Below, piece after piece: positions 26,774-34,455 of a DNA stretch of 42,330 nt. A model generated the notes under the pieces. That model was not told the DNA's origin. It saw nothing but the letters and a program-made list of their open reading frames with translations, and did not search any database. Each line of letters starts with the position of its first letter. Position 1 is the stretch's first letter. Made by a program: the position numbers and the translations under genes. Source of the stretch: Candidatus Desulfaltia sp. (GTDB lineage: Bacteria; Desulfobacterota; Desulfobacteria; Desulfobacterales; ETH-SRB1); NCBI GenBank assembly GCA_030656555.1, contig JAUSPN010000004.1:1-42330 (forward strand), written 5' to 3'.

Positions 26774-26892
26774 TCACACTTTATTCCTGTTCCTGTTCTT
26801 TTTATACACACTAAGCCACTCTTCCCTGAATGCCTCAAACCGGTTCTCTTCTACGGCGGCTCTTATATCTTTCATTAGATCCTGGAGGGGAC
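26774..26892 (-). pseudogene. Fragment of the 3' end of tRNA-guanine transglycosylase (tgt)
   Basis: On the minus strand the frame reads DLMKDIRAAVEENRFEAFRE, then EWLSVY, a basic tail and a stop. This resembles the C-terminal helix of bacterial Tgt. The 5' part is missing: at about 26891 the sequence changes abruptly to the ATPase-derived repeat. It appears to be a remnant left at a rearrangement junction. Confidence 0.5.
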
Positions 26893-27029
26893 TTGGGATT
26901 TTGAAGGCAACGAAACCATCAAAGGGGGAAATATTGTTTTTTTGCCAATCTGGAAGTGGCTGCTTCCTTTATTCTAATAGCCCATGCGGAATCTTAGTAT
27001 GATTTTTTTACTATCAATCCCTTTTCACT
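26891..27029. repeat. Repeat R2, left part (duplicated ATPase 3' end)
   Basis: These 139 bp match 24491-24629 with about five substitutions, including the end of the ATPase reading frame and its stop. There is no ATPase gene body in front of it. It ends with CCTTTTCACT, after which a 750-bp insert begins. Confidence 0.9.
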
Positions 27030-27043
27030 AGAAAAAGGACATC

Positions 27044-27071
27044 TTGACATATGCTGGCCTTGGGGTATAAT
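27044..27071 (+). promoter_or_regulatory. Promoter of vapBC
   Basis: TTGACA (27044-27049) and TATAAT (27066-27071) are both perfect consensus boxes with a 16-bp spacer, 33 bp before the vapB start codon. The promoter lies inside the 750-bp insert, so the insert is a self-contained expression unit. Confidence 0.85.
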
Positions 27072-27104
27072 TTAATCAAAAATGTATGCTTATAGGAGAA
27101 TATC

Positions 27105-27323
27105 ATGAGGACTACAATTAACATAAAAGATGACCTTATGGATGCACTCTTGGCCAGCACAAAGGCTAAGACTAAAACTAAAGCCGTTGAATTATCTATC
27201 AGGGAGTATATAGAAAAAAAATCCATTGAAGACCTTATCTCCCTCAGCGGTAAAATCGATATCGATTTAGACTGGCAAAAGGAAGAAGAGGCTGAACTTA
27301 ATGAATACCGGGATCATAGTTGA
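27105..27323 (+). CDS. vapB: VapB-type antitoxin (ribbon-helix-helix)
   Basis: The 72-residue protein starts with a ribbon-helix-helix DNA-binding fold (MRTTINIKDDLMDALLAST) followed by the KAVELSIREYIEKK helix. Its acidic tail (WQKEEEAELNEYRD) would wrap the toxin. It should neutralise VapC and repress the promoter. AGGAG precedes the start. The toxin start codon lies inside the vapB 3' end (23-bp overlap), the usual coupling. Confidence 0.9.
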   Translation: MRTTINIKDDLMDALLASTKAKTKTKAVELSIREYIEKKSIEDLISLSGKIDIDLDWQKEEEAELNEYRDHS

Positions 27324-27693
27324 TACTTGTGTTTGGATTGAGTTTTTCCGCAAGTCAGAATCCAAACTCACACTCCACCTCAAGGCTCTTCTGCGGGAAC
27401 GTAAAGTAATAATGGTCGGTATGGTTATGGCCGAGATATTACAAGGCGTGAAAGCTCCAAAAGAAGCGAAGCTCGTAAAACAAAGCCTGGGAAAACTACC
27501 ATACCTGGAAATTACGCGGGATATATGGGAAGCAGCCGGTGAAATGTCGGCATCCCTCCGGGGCACAGGAATCACAATACCACTCTCCGATCTGATAATT
27601 GCGTGCGTAGCGCTTTCTGGAAACCATGAGATATTAACCATCGATCCACATTTCGAAAAGGTAGATGGACTTAGGCTTCACAATATTCCTTGA
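27301..27693 (+). CDS. vapC: VapC-type PIN-domain ribonuclease toxin
   Basis: The 130-residue protein has all four acidic PIN residues: Asp8 (VDTCVWIEF), Glu45 (MVMAEILQG), Asp97 (IPLSDLIIA) and Asp115 (LTIDPHFEK). VapC toxins cleave tRNAs or rRNA under stress when the antitoxin is degraded. Length is normal and the active site intact, so the module should be functional. Only about 85 bp separate its stop codon from the right end of the insert. Confidence 0.93.
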   Translation: MNTGIIVDTCVWIEFFRKSESKLTLHLKALLRERKVIMVGMVMAEILQGVKAPKEAKLVKQSLGKLPYLEITRDIWEAAGEMSASLRGTGITIPLSDLIIACVALSGNHEILTIDPHFEKVDGLRLHNIP

Positions 27694-27779
27694 TTTTACT
27701 TTAACCGTTCACATCGTCGCAAAAATATTATTAATGGGTCAAACGTAGACTTGACCATTAGCTCTCCAGTTGGCCAAGG

Positions 27780-27999
27780 CCTTTTCACTTTTTATATCCC
27801 TTACGGTTCCAGGACTTGTCAAACATGACCTCTTTGTCATAATGACGCCCGGTATCATCTTTTTCAATTTCCCCAATTACCTCTGATCGGATTTGAAGAG
27901 AAAGATAACACAGATGCCAATGCCGCAAATTACATATAAATATCGCAACTGTCTGTGAATAAGGCTGAATGTTTGATTTATAGCAGTTATATTTAACAA
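27780..27999. repeat. Repeat R2, right part
   Basis: These 220 bp match 24620-24839 with about a dozen substitutions. Homology stops at AACAA, within three bases of the crossover position of the attC-like site that follows. No gene is assigned in 27694-28043 apart from this repeat, the insert end and the attC-like site. Confidence 0.9.
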
Positions 28000-28049
28000 C
28001 GAATTAACCCATTGAGCGAAGCGGAACTGGTTTGAATAACTCGTTATAA
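27991..28049 (-). other. Integron attC-like recombination site (59 bp)
   Basis: Read on the minus strand, the site starts with TTATAAC (R'') and ends with GTTAAAT (R'), which fits the GTTRRRY consensus. Inside, TTCAAACC and GGGTTAA form the L''/L' arms with one unpaired base, as in classical attC sites, around a loop with CCGCTTCGCT. The order strongly resembles the attC sites of antibiotic-resistance cassettes. The stop codon of the minus-strand gene above it (28044-28046) lies inside R'', as is usual for cassette genes. R'' deviates from consensus at two positions. Confidence 0.6.
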
Positions 28050-28397
28050 TAAAGATTGTCCTATCTCACTGGAAACAGCAACCTTTAGTTGATCTTGGGT
28101 TATTTGGTGTTTTTGCAATTGCTTCATTAAAACATCGATAAAAGCAGGAAGTTTATCGGGAGGCACCATGACGGACCCCACACAATCTGCAACAATTTCA
28201 GTTGGCGGCGTTTTAAGTGTAGTAAGGTGGATCTCCGGTTTGAGTTCAAAAAATGAGAGCTTAAAATACCCTTCAATATTCTGAACTACCATATTGCTGG
28301 CGAACCGAGTGATAATAGTTTCTGGTATATTCCATCTAATGAGCATGGGTTCTTCTTGAGCAGTTTCTTTTATTAGTGCTTTTTTTCTCTTAGCCAT
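28044..28397 (-). CDS. Small protein, possibly DUF3467-like
   Basis: The 117-residue protein starts with a basic segment, then RWNIPETIITRFASNMVVQN and ends with a helix after VGSVMVPPDKLPAFIDVLMK. The layout (a beta-rich middle, then a helix after a PPD/SPE turn) resembles DUF3467, a small domain of unknown function. The assignment is tentative. It has a GGAGG ribosome binding site. It is the third gene of a run with the XRE regulator and the HigB-like protein, and its stop codon lies in the attC-like site. Confidence 0.6.
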   Translation of the reverse strand: MAKRKKALIKETAQEEPMLIRWNIPETIITRFASNMVVQNIEGYFKLSFFELKPEIHLTTLKTPPTEIVADCVGSVMVPPDKLPAFIDVLMKQLQKHQITQDQLKVAVSSEIGQSLL

Positions 28398-28440
28398 AAA
28401 TCCTCCAAATATTCTTAGAATTTTATATCAAATATATCAA

Positions 28441-28932
28441 TTATGTGGCGAGTGCGATATAAGGAGGATAACGTACAGGTGAAGCTATTTCAGCTTTCCC
28501 CGATGTTAAAGTCCTGATAACCTCGTTAGCTGCTGCTGTCAAAATGTTTATATTTTTCTGTACATTTGAAGATGTACTTACTATTTCTTGAAAAGCCCAA
28601 AAGTCACGCGGCTTGCCAGATTTTTCCCAGCAAATACTAAACACCTCCGAATTAATAGGCCCGTTTTCATTATTTGGGTCATTATCTTCATACGCTACAA
28701 TTGACACTTTTAGCCCAAGCGTTCTTGCACATTTAACGATTTTGCTAAGAGTAATATTACCAGGATTGTTGAGTATCTGAGAAACCCGCCCCTTTGTTAC
28801 ATTTAATCTTTGAGCAAGTTCATCTTGAGACATTGGTAGCGATTCCATCTTATCCTCTAATTGAGTAATGAAATCCGCAGCAATCCTGAAAAGAAAATCT
28901 TCGTTGCTTCGCTCTGTCCAGTGAGGCGTCAT
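28441..28932 (-). CDS. XRE-family regulator, likely antitoxin (HigA-like)
   Basis: The 163-residue protein has a helix-turn-helix at residues 35-56 (SQDELAQRLNVTKGRVSQIL) followed by a longer C-terminal region without a recognised domain. Its start overlaps the stop of the upstream toxin-like gene by 4 bp. Toxin-first order with an XRE protein second is the HigBA arrangement. It probably binds the 18-bp palindrome overlapping the promoter of the module. The C-terminal half may bind the toxin or a third component. Confidence 0.75.
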   Translation of the reverse strand: MTPHWTERSNEDFLFRIAADFITQLEDKMESLPMSQDELAQRLNVTKGRVSQILNNPGNITLSKIVKCARTLGLKVSIVAYEDNDPNNENGPINSEVFSICWEKSGKPRDFWAFQEIVSTSSNVQKNINILTAAANEVIRTLTSGKAEIASPVRYPPYIALAT

Positions 28933-29372
28933 AGATTCCTCCCAAAATAATCAGTTATAGCTCGCCAAACGGCTACTGTCGTTCTAAGTGTTTCTACTTG
29001 TTTTAAATCTGCCTCATCTGTTTTATGTTCCTTTTTAAATGCATAGCGAACTAATATACAAACTTGATAACTATTATTAGACGGTTTAGGATTGCATAAG
29101 AAACCATAAAACCGATGAGACTTAGCTTTAAAAACAAAACATTTGGTGTATCGCCCGTGAAATTCTGATTTATTCCAACCGTGATAACGCGAAGGTTTGC
29201 CGAGCTGGTTGTCTATCCACGCATCAAATCTCGTCCTCAACAAACTATCAATATTTCCTTTTAAATTATCAAAAATAGGCTTAGCCGCCACTTTCTTATC
29301 TCCAGAAATTAAAAAACAAACCCCTCGTCTTTGATGATGCTCTCCAGCAATAAATTCGATTCGATATGTCAT
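28929..29372 (-). CDS. HigB/Gp49-like putative toxin
   Basis: The 147-residue protein has SHRFYGFLCNP followed by YQVCILVRYAFKKEHKTDEA, which mirrors the central strands and the FxKKTxKT segment of HigB/Gp49-type toxins of the RelE fold. The N-terminal ~60 residues are atypical for that family, and length is greater than the usual 90-120. It is the first gene of a three-gene run with the XRE regulator, with ATGA coupling. The toxin role is inferred from the partial motif match and gene order. Confidence 0.5.
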   Translation of the reverse strand: MTYRIEFIAGEHHQRRGVCFLISGDKKVAAKPIFDNLKGNIDSLLRTRFDAWIDNQLGKPSRYHGWNKSEFHGRYTKCFVFKAKSHRFYGFLCNPKPSNNSYQVCILVRYAFKKEHKTDEADLKQVETLRTTVAVWRAITDYFGRNL

Positions 29373-29387
29373 TCACAGTTCCAAATG

Positions 29388-29416
29388 TAGTTTAGCTATA
29401 ACTAAACATATTGTCA
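29388..29416 (-). promoter_or_regulatory. Promoter and overlapping operator of the HigBA-like module
   Basis: On the minus strand TTGACA (29416-29411) and TAAACT (29393-29388) are 17 bp apart. An 18-bp palindrome, GTTTAG-TTATAG-CTAAAC (29389-29406), with one mismatched pair, overlaps the -10 box. It is a good site for autorepression by the XRE protein. Confidence 0.7.
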
Positions 29417-29597
29417 AGAGAATACTATGGCAGTTCTTAAGACTGGATATGATTAAGGGAACATACTCAATCAAAAGACTCTCCTCATGTATCATACGGG
29501 CAGACATCATCAGAAAACAGGGGACGATCTTCAGTTTATAAGTTTGTATCGTCAAAAATAGAACAATATTTCCGTTTCAGCTTCATGCCTGTAAAGT

Positions 29598-29646
29598 AAA
29601 AAGCCCCATCCTTCATATTTATGAAGAAACGGGGCTTTATTATTTT
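29598..29646. terminator. Bidirectional intrinsic terminator
   Basis: AAAGCCCC and GGGGCTTT form an outer stem, with CTTCAT-ATTT-ATGAAG as inner stem, flanked by A-rich and T-rich runs. It lies between the HigBA-like promoter and the MBL hydrolase gene. The rest of the 29373-29898 gap shows no gene; a 14-mer CATATGCAAGTCAA near 29733 recurs near 41925. Confidence 0.75.
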
Positions 29647-29898
29647 ACAATCCAATGGTTAGTCACCTGATCCTCCTGTTTGAGGTTCAAAAAACAGACC
29701 GAAATTAATATAAAACAATATAGATTAATTGCATATGCAAGTCAATTTATTATCTTTTTCGGGATTAAATGCTTGCGAGAGACCGTCTGAAGGGCTGGAG
29801 TAAAGCGGAGATTCAGTTCCAGCGGGGCGGCTGGGAATCTTCAAATATAACGGCGTGGGGAAAAAACTGTTTTGCTTCGGGCAGATTATTACGTAAAA

Positions 29899-30741
29899 TC
29901 AGATTGAGACAACACTATCGATTTCAATATTGTTTTCAGTCTGCTTGATGGTTGCAGCGGCGATGCAGGGATCATGTTGAAAAAAAAGAATCCAGCCTTC
30001 TTTTAATGCTCTGGTTAGAATCTTTTGTTTTTCATCAATTAAAGTCATTGGAAAATTATCATACGCCATATTCCAGGCAGCAGGAAGATGTGCTGATGTT
30101 GGAATAAGATCCGCGCAAAAAAAGAGAGGTTTTGTTTTATCTTTTATAAGTGGATGCTGCTGGCCGCGTGTATGCCCGTTGGTTACGATAATATCGATTC
30201 CTTCGAATATTTCTTGCGGGCCGTCAATAAGATTTAAAACCCCGGCTTTCTCCAGCGGCATGAAATTTTCTTCCATATAGCTTGCCCTGTCTCTCGCTGA
30301 TGGATTATTCGCAATTTCCCACTGTTTTTTTTGAATATAATATTCGGCATTCGGAAATTTCGGAACAGCCTTGCCATCCATGACAGATGTCGATCCTCCT
30401 GCATGATCAAAGTGGAGGTGGGTTATTATTACATCGGTAATATCGCTGCATGTCAATCCGAGTTTAGACAATGATATATTGATATTTGCTGAATCCAGAT
30501 CGACTTTATATATTTTTTTCAGCTTTTCAGATAATTTGTCGCCGATTCCTGTGTCAATTAGAATGTTTTTCCCTTTTCCCTGTATTAAAAGAGACCTTGC
30601 CTGCATGGGGATAAGATTTTTTTCATTGGCAGGGATTTTTCTTTCCCATAATATCTTTGGAACAACTCCAAACATTGCGCCGCCGTCTAATTCAAACCTG
30701 CCTGTTTCAACAGTAAAACATTCGTAATTTCCAAATCTCAT
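29899..30741 (-). CDS. Metallo-beta-lactamase-fold hydrolase
   Basis: The 280-residue protein has the MBL signature THLHFDHAGG, LIDTGIGDK before it, a conserved TNGHTRGQQH and FFCADLIPTSAH, which supply further metal ligands. It resembles the quorum-quenching lactonase/MBL branch; the substrate is unknown. The start at 30741 is chosen because the longer frame (to 30825) would overlap topA by 80 bp, while this ATG lies 4 bp after the topA stop. It is therefore likely co-transcribed with topA. Confidence 0.87.
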   Translation of the reverse strand: MRFGNYECFTVETGRFELDGGAMFGVVPKILWERKIPANEKNLIPMQARSLLIQGKGKNILIDTGIGDKLSEKLKKIYKVDLDSANINISLSKLGLTCSDITDVIITHLHFDHAGGSTSVMDGKAVPKFPNAEYYIQKKQWEIANNPSARDRASYMEENFMPLEKAGVLNLIDGPQEIFEGIDIIVTNGHTRGQQHPLIKDKTKPLFFCADLIPTSAHLPAAWNMAYDNFPMTLIDEKQKILTRALKEGWILFFQHDPCIAAATIKQTENNIEIDSVVSI

Positions 30742-30745
30742 AAGT

Positions 30746-33022
30746 TTAAATGCTTTCCTTATACCCGCATTCCTTGTCCATGCATGAGTGAAAAGTGCCT
30801 GCCCTTTTAGTAGTTTTTTCGACAAGAAACTTAGCTTTGCACTCGGGACATTCTTTTGCTACCGGCTTATCCCAGCTGGCAAATGTACATTCAGGATAAC
30901 GGCTGCATCCATAGAAGATTTTTCCGCGCCTTGACTTTCTTTCAACAATATCACCGGAACAGCCGTTTTCAGGACATTTTACACCGGTAGCCTGTACTGC
31001 ATGATTTGAATTTATTGATTTGGTGCTTTTGCATTCCGGGTATCCGCTGCAGGCAAGAAACGGACCGTATTGTCCCTGTTTAATGATCATGGGTTTACCG
31101 CATTTTTCACAAATTTTGTCTGTAGCCTCTTCTTTGGGCAGTTCAATCGGCTGTATTTTCCCTGTTTCATCCCTTGTGTAGTTTGTTGAATGTTTACATT
31201 CCGGATATCCGCTGCACGCAAGATATTGTCCGTTTTTGCCCACCTTGACATGCAATTGCCTGTTACATTCGGGACAGGTTAAATCTGCCGGGAAACCAAC
31301 GCCCCTCATATTGAGCATTGATTCTGATGCTGCGTCCAGATTTTTTTTGAAAGAGTCGTAAAAACGTTTAAGCACTTCTAAATAATCGGCCTCTGCGTCT
31401 TCAATACTGTCTAAACTATTTTCCATTCTGGCGGTAAAATCAACGCCAAATAGATCAGAAAAGCTTTCCACCAGAAGGTCGTTTACAATGAACCCGAGTT
31501 CATTTGGTATGAAATAACCTTTGACAAAATCCACATATCCTTTTTGTCTGATTATCGATAATATTGCGGCATAGGTGCTGGGACGTCCTATCCCGTTTTC
31601 TTCAAGTTCTTTGACCAGAGATGCTTCTGAAAATCTTGGAGGCGGTAATGTAAAATGCTGCTTTGGCTCCAATTTGTCGAGCTTTAATACCATGCCTTCA
31701 GAAAGTTCCGGAAGATCATCTGCTTTTCCTTCCCTTTCATCTGCCTCGTCAACAGACATATAAAGGGTCATAAAGCCCGGAAATTTAATGGTTGATCCGC
31801 TTGCGGTAAACAAACAGGAACCGGCACTTATAGATATCAGGCTGGTGTCAATAATAGCCTGTTGCATCTGTGATGCAACAAACCGTTTCCATATAAGGGT
31901 GTATAGAGACAGCTGGTCTTTGGAAAGATAACCGGCAATTTTTTCAGGTGTATTAAAAACCGATGTGGGTCGTATGGCCTCATGGGCGTCCTGAGCCTTT
32001 TTGCGGTTTTTGAAAAACCTCGGCTTTTCAAGAGCATATTGTTTGCCAAAACGCTCCCTGATCAGCGAAAGGGCTTCTTCGGCTGCCTCTTTTGACATCC
32101 TGGTTGAATCTGTACGCATGTATGTGATAAGCCCCTCTGGTTTTCCCGGCCCCAGATCTATGCCTTCATAGAGCTGCTGTGCTATAGTCATAGTTTTTTT
32201 GGCGGAAAATCTCAGTTTTCTGATGGACTCCTGCTGCAACTTGCTTGTGATAAAAGGGGGAAGGGGATTTCTTTTTGTGGTTTTATTTTGAACTTTTTCC
32301 ACTATAAAACTGCTGTCTGATATCTCATTAAGGATAGCGGTTGAAGTCTTTTCATCCGGAATGCTGATCTTTTTTCCGTCTTTTTTCGCAAGTTTTGCGG
32401 TAAATGGGGGGGGGCTGCTGCTCTCCAGATAAGCTGTTATCGACCAGTATTCTTTTGAATCAAAGGCATAAATGGCGCGCTCCCTTTCGCAGATTATACG
32501 CACTGCCACAGATTGCACCCTTCCTGCGCTCAGCCCGCCTTTGACCTTGCGCCACAGCAATGGCGAAACCTGATATCCCACCAGCCTGTCAAGTATTCTG
32601 CGTGCCTGTTGAGCCTCATATTTTTTCTTGTTGAGATTTTCAGGAGCGCCGATTGCCGTATTAATGGCATTTTTTGTGAGTTCATGAAACAATACCCTGT
32701 AAAACTTTCTGCCCTGTTTTTTTAGAATTTCTGCAGTATGGTATGCGATCGCTTCACCCTCCCTGTCAGGGTCGGGCGCAAGATATATTTCTGAAGCATC
32801 TCCGGCAGCCTTTTTTAAAGAAGATATAACCTTTTTCTTGCCCGGAATTATTATGTATTTTGGCTTAAAATCTTTTTCAATATCTATCCCTATTTCATTC
32901 GCGGGAAGATCCTTGATATGGCCGACGGTTGCAACCACATTATAGTTATCGCCAAGATATTTTTTTATGGTTTTTACTTTTGTTGGGGATTCAACTACGA
33001 TAAGCGGTTTAGTCACTATCAT
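30746..33022 (-). CDS. topA: DNA topoisomerase I
   Basis: The 758-residue type IA topoisomerase relaxes negative supercoils. It begins with the Toprim domain (LIVVESPTKVKTIKKYLG, APDPDREGEAIAYH), followed by the catalytic core with active-site Tyr301 in GLITYMRTDSTRMS. The C-terminus has four zinc-ribbon repeats (CPEC...CSGYPEC, CEKC...CSGYPEC, CPENGC...CSRYPEC, CPEC...C). An AGGA element precedes the ATG. A heptamer repeat array lies directly upstream between topA and dprA. Confidence 0.97.
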   Translation of the reverse strand: MIVTKPLIVVESPTKVKTIKKYLGDNYNVVATVGHIKDLPANEIGIDIEKDFKPKYIIIPGKKKVISSLKKAAGDASEIYLAPDPDREGEAIAYHTAEILKKQGRKFYRVLFHELTKNAINTAIGAPENLNKKKYEAQQARRILDRLVGYQVSPLLWRKVKGGLSAGRVQSVAVRIICERERAIYAFDSKEYWSITAYLESSSPPPFTAKLAKKDGKKISIPDEKTSTAILNEISDSSFIVEKVQNKTTKRNPLPPFITSKLQQESIRKLRFSAKKTMTIAQQLYEGIDLGPGKPEGLITYMRTDSTRMSKEAAEEALSLIRERFGKQYALEKPRFFKNRKKAQDAHEAIRPTSVFNTPEKIAGYLSKDQLSLYTLIWKRFVASQMQQAIIDTSLISISAGSCLFTASGSTIKFPGFMTLYMSVDEADEREGKADDLPELSEGMVLKLDKLEPKQHFTLPPPRFSEASLVKELEENGIGRPSTYAAILSIIRQKGYVDFVKGYFIPNELGFIVNDLLVESFSDLFGVDFTARMENSLDSIEDAEADYLEVLKRFYDSFKKNLDAASESMLNMRGVGFPADLTCPECNRQLHVKVGKNGQYLACSGYPECKHSTNYTRDETGKIQPIELPKEEATDKICEKCGKPMIIKQGQYGPFLACSGYPECKSTKSINSNHAVQATGVKCPENGCSGDIVERKSRRGKIFYGCSRYPECTFASWDKPVAKECPECKAKFLVEKTTKRAGTFHSCMDKECGYKESI

Positions 33023-33336
33023 TCCTTTCCTAACAGTTCACAGTTCACAGTTCACAGTTCACAGTTTACGGTTCACAGTTTACGGTTCACAGTTCACGGT
33101 TTACAGTTCACGGTTTACGGTTCACGGTTCACGGTTCACGGTTCACGGTTTTTTAAATGAATTTTGTAATGATTGAAACATGTTTGATATTTATCTTAAT
33201 TCTTAATTTTTTTCAGAAAATACCTTTGTCGATTGTCGATTATTTTTTTACAATCATCAATTCTTTGAGCCTCTTGCTTTTATGTTTTGAACAACCGTTA
33301 ACTGTAAACCGTGAACCGTGAACGGTTACTCCTTTC
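33023..33336. repeat. Heptamer tandem array and inverted partner
   Basis: Sixteen consecutive heptamers of the form GTTCACA, GTTCACG, GTTTACG or GTTTACA run without any register break from 33036 to 33147. A shorter complementary array (CTGTAAA, CCGTGAA, CCGTGAA, CGGTTA) lies at about 33294-33328. The stretch between is AT-rich without a gene. The two arms could form a long hairpin in the topA-dprA gap. Confidence 0.9.
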
Positions 33337-34455
33337 CTAACGCATGCTTTCTGTTTTTATGGAGAATAGTTTGCCGGGTGTTTGCGCCGCAACTCCGTTT
33401 AATTCCAGCCTGAGCAGTATGCTCGAAAGTTTTCCGGGCTCCATAGGAATTTTTCTCACAAGCTCGTCTATATGAACAGGATATGGCCCGAGCGCTTTAT
33501 ATACCGTCAATTCCTCTGATGATAATGGCGGAAGCTTAGCCTTTGTTTTATTTTGACCTGTGTTTTCTTTTGCAGCATATTCCTGCAAAAGAGGTGCAAT
33601 TTCTTCTATAATATCCTGCGTTTGTTCAACCAGTTTAGCGCCCTGTTTGATAAGTGTATGTGTGCCGGTGCTTTTAAAGGAATGGATGCTTCCGGGAACA
33701 GCAAACACCTCTCTGTTTTGCTCTGCTGCCAGGCGCGCTGTAATGAGCGACCCGCTTCTTTTAGTTGCTTCCACTATAACGGTTCCAAGTGAAATGCCAC
33801 TGATTATCCTGTTTCGTATTGGAAAATTATAAGCTTCAGGTTCTGTCATGAGAGAAAACTCTGAAATAACAGCGCCGTTAGCGGCGATTTTATGAAAGAG
33901 CTTTATATTTTCCGAGGGATAAACCCGTTCAAGGCCGCTTCCCAGAACGGCGATTGTTTTCCCTTTACCCATCAGGGCGCCTTCATGGGCAGCAGTATCG
34001 ATTCCTCTTGCCATGCCGCTGACGACGGTAATCCCATTTGAAGCCAGATTCAGGCAAAGCTGTTGGGTCGTCGATATCCCATAGGTTGTCGCATTCCTGG
34101 AACCAACAACGGCAATATTTTTTATAGATCCGTCAATATTGCCGTAAACATACAAAAATGGGGGGGGATCGGGTATTTGCAGCAAAAGAGAAGGATAATC
34201 ATTGTCTGCCATTGTGACAATCCGGTAACCTTTTTGCTTAACAAGATCAAGTTCCTTTTTAACCTGCTCAGATATCCTGTGCTGCTTTATCGCCGACACA
34301 AGGCGTTCGGACATGCCGTCGAGATTGAGAAGTTCTTCGCGCGATGCTTCAAAAACATGCGCCGGAGACTTGAAATGATCGATAAGACGTTTAAAATGGT
34401 AGAGCCCAATTCCAGGAACGCTTTTAAGAGCAAACCACGGCAGAATATTTTCCAC
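33337..34455 (-). CDS. dprA: DNA processing protein DprA
   Basis: The 372-residue protein has a SAM/HhH-like N-terminal region, a Rossmann-type DprA domain (VVGSRNATTYG, VSGMARGIDTAAHEGAL, FPIRNRIISGIS, SLITARLAAEQNREVFAVPG) and a C-terminal winged helix (about residues 310-370). It loads RecA on incoming single-stranded DNA, implying some natural transformation or recombination role. It uses a GTG start placed directly after the secF stop codon, so it is translationally coupled to secF. Confidence 0.95.
   Translation of the reverse strand: MENILPWFALKSVPGIGLYHFKRLIDHFKSPAHVFEASREELLNLDGMSERLVSAIKQHRISEQVKKELDLVKQKGYRIVTMADNDYPSLLLQIPDPPPFLYVYGNIDGSIKNIAVVGSRNATTYGISTTQQLCLNLASNGITVVSGMARGIDTAAHEGALMGKGKTIAVLGSGLERVYPSENIKLFHKIAANGAVISEFSLMTEPEAYNFPIRNRIISGISLGTVIVEATKRSGSLITARLAAEQNREVFAVPGSIHSFKSTGTHTLIKQGAKLVEQTQDIIEEIAPLLQEYAAKENTGQNKTKAKLPPLSSEELTVYKALGPYPVHIDELVRKIPMEPGKLSSILLRLELNGVAAQTPGKLFSIKTESMR

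Larger units (their letters stand above)
27020..27789. mobile_element. VapBC-carrying insert flanked by a 10-bp direct repeat
   Basis: CCTTTTCACT occurs at 27020-27029 and 27780-27789. Between them lie exactly 750 bp holding vapB, vapC, their promoter and a hairpin (27732-27760, TAATGG/CCATTA). In R1 the same position is uninterrupted and has a single copy of the 10-mer. This is what a target-site duplication would look like. No terminal inverted repeats and no transposase are present, so the mechanism is unknown; deletion from R1 between the 10-mers is an alternative reading. Confidence 0.65.

Noticed and set aside
27694-27779. attC site at the right end of the vapBC insert
   Set aside because: The TAATGG/CCATTA hairpin lacks R boxes at its ends, and the outer sequences do not pair.
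30742-30825. Longer N-terminus of the MBL hydrolase at 29899
   Set aside because: It would overlap the conserved zinc-finger end of topA by 80 bp; the ATG at 30741 is compatible with a normal operon gap.
33036-33147. CRISPR array
   Set aside because: The units are 7 bp long and directly adjacent, with no spacers and no cas genes nearby.
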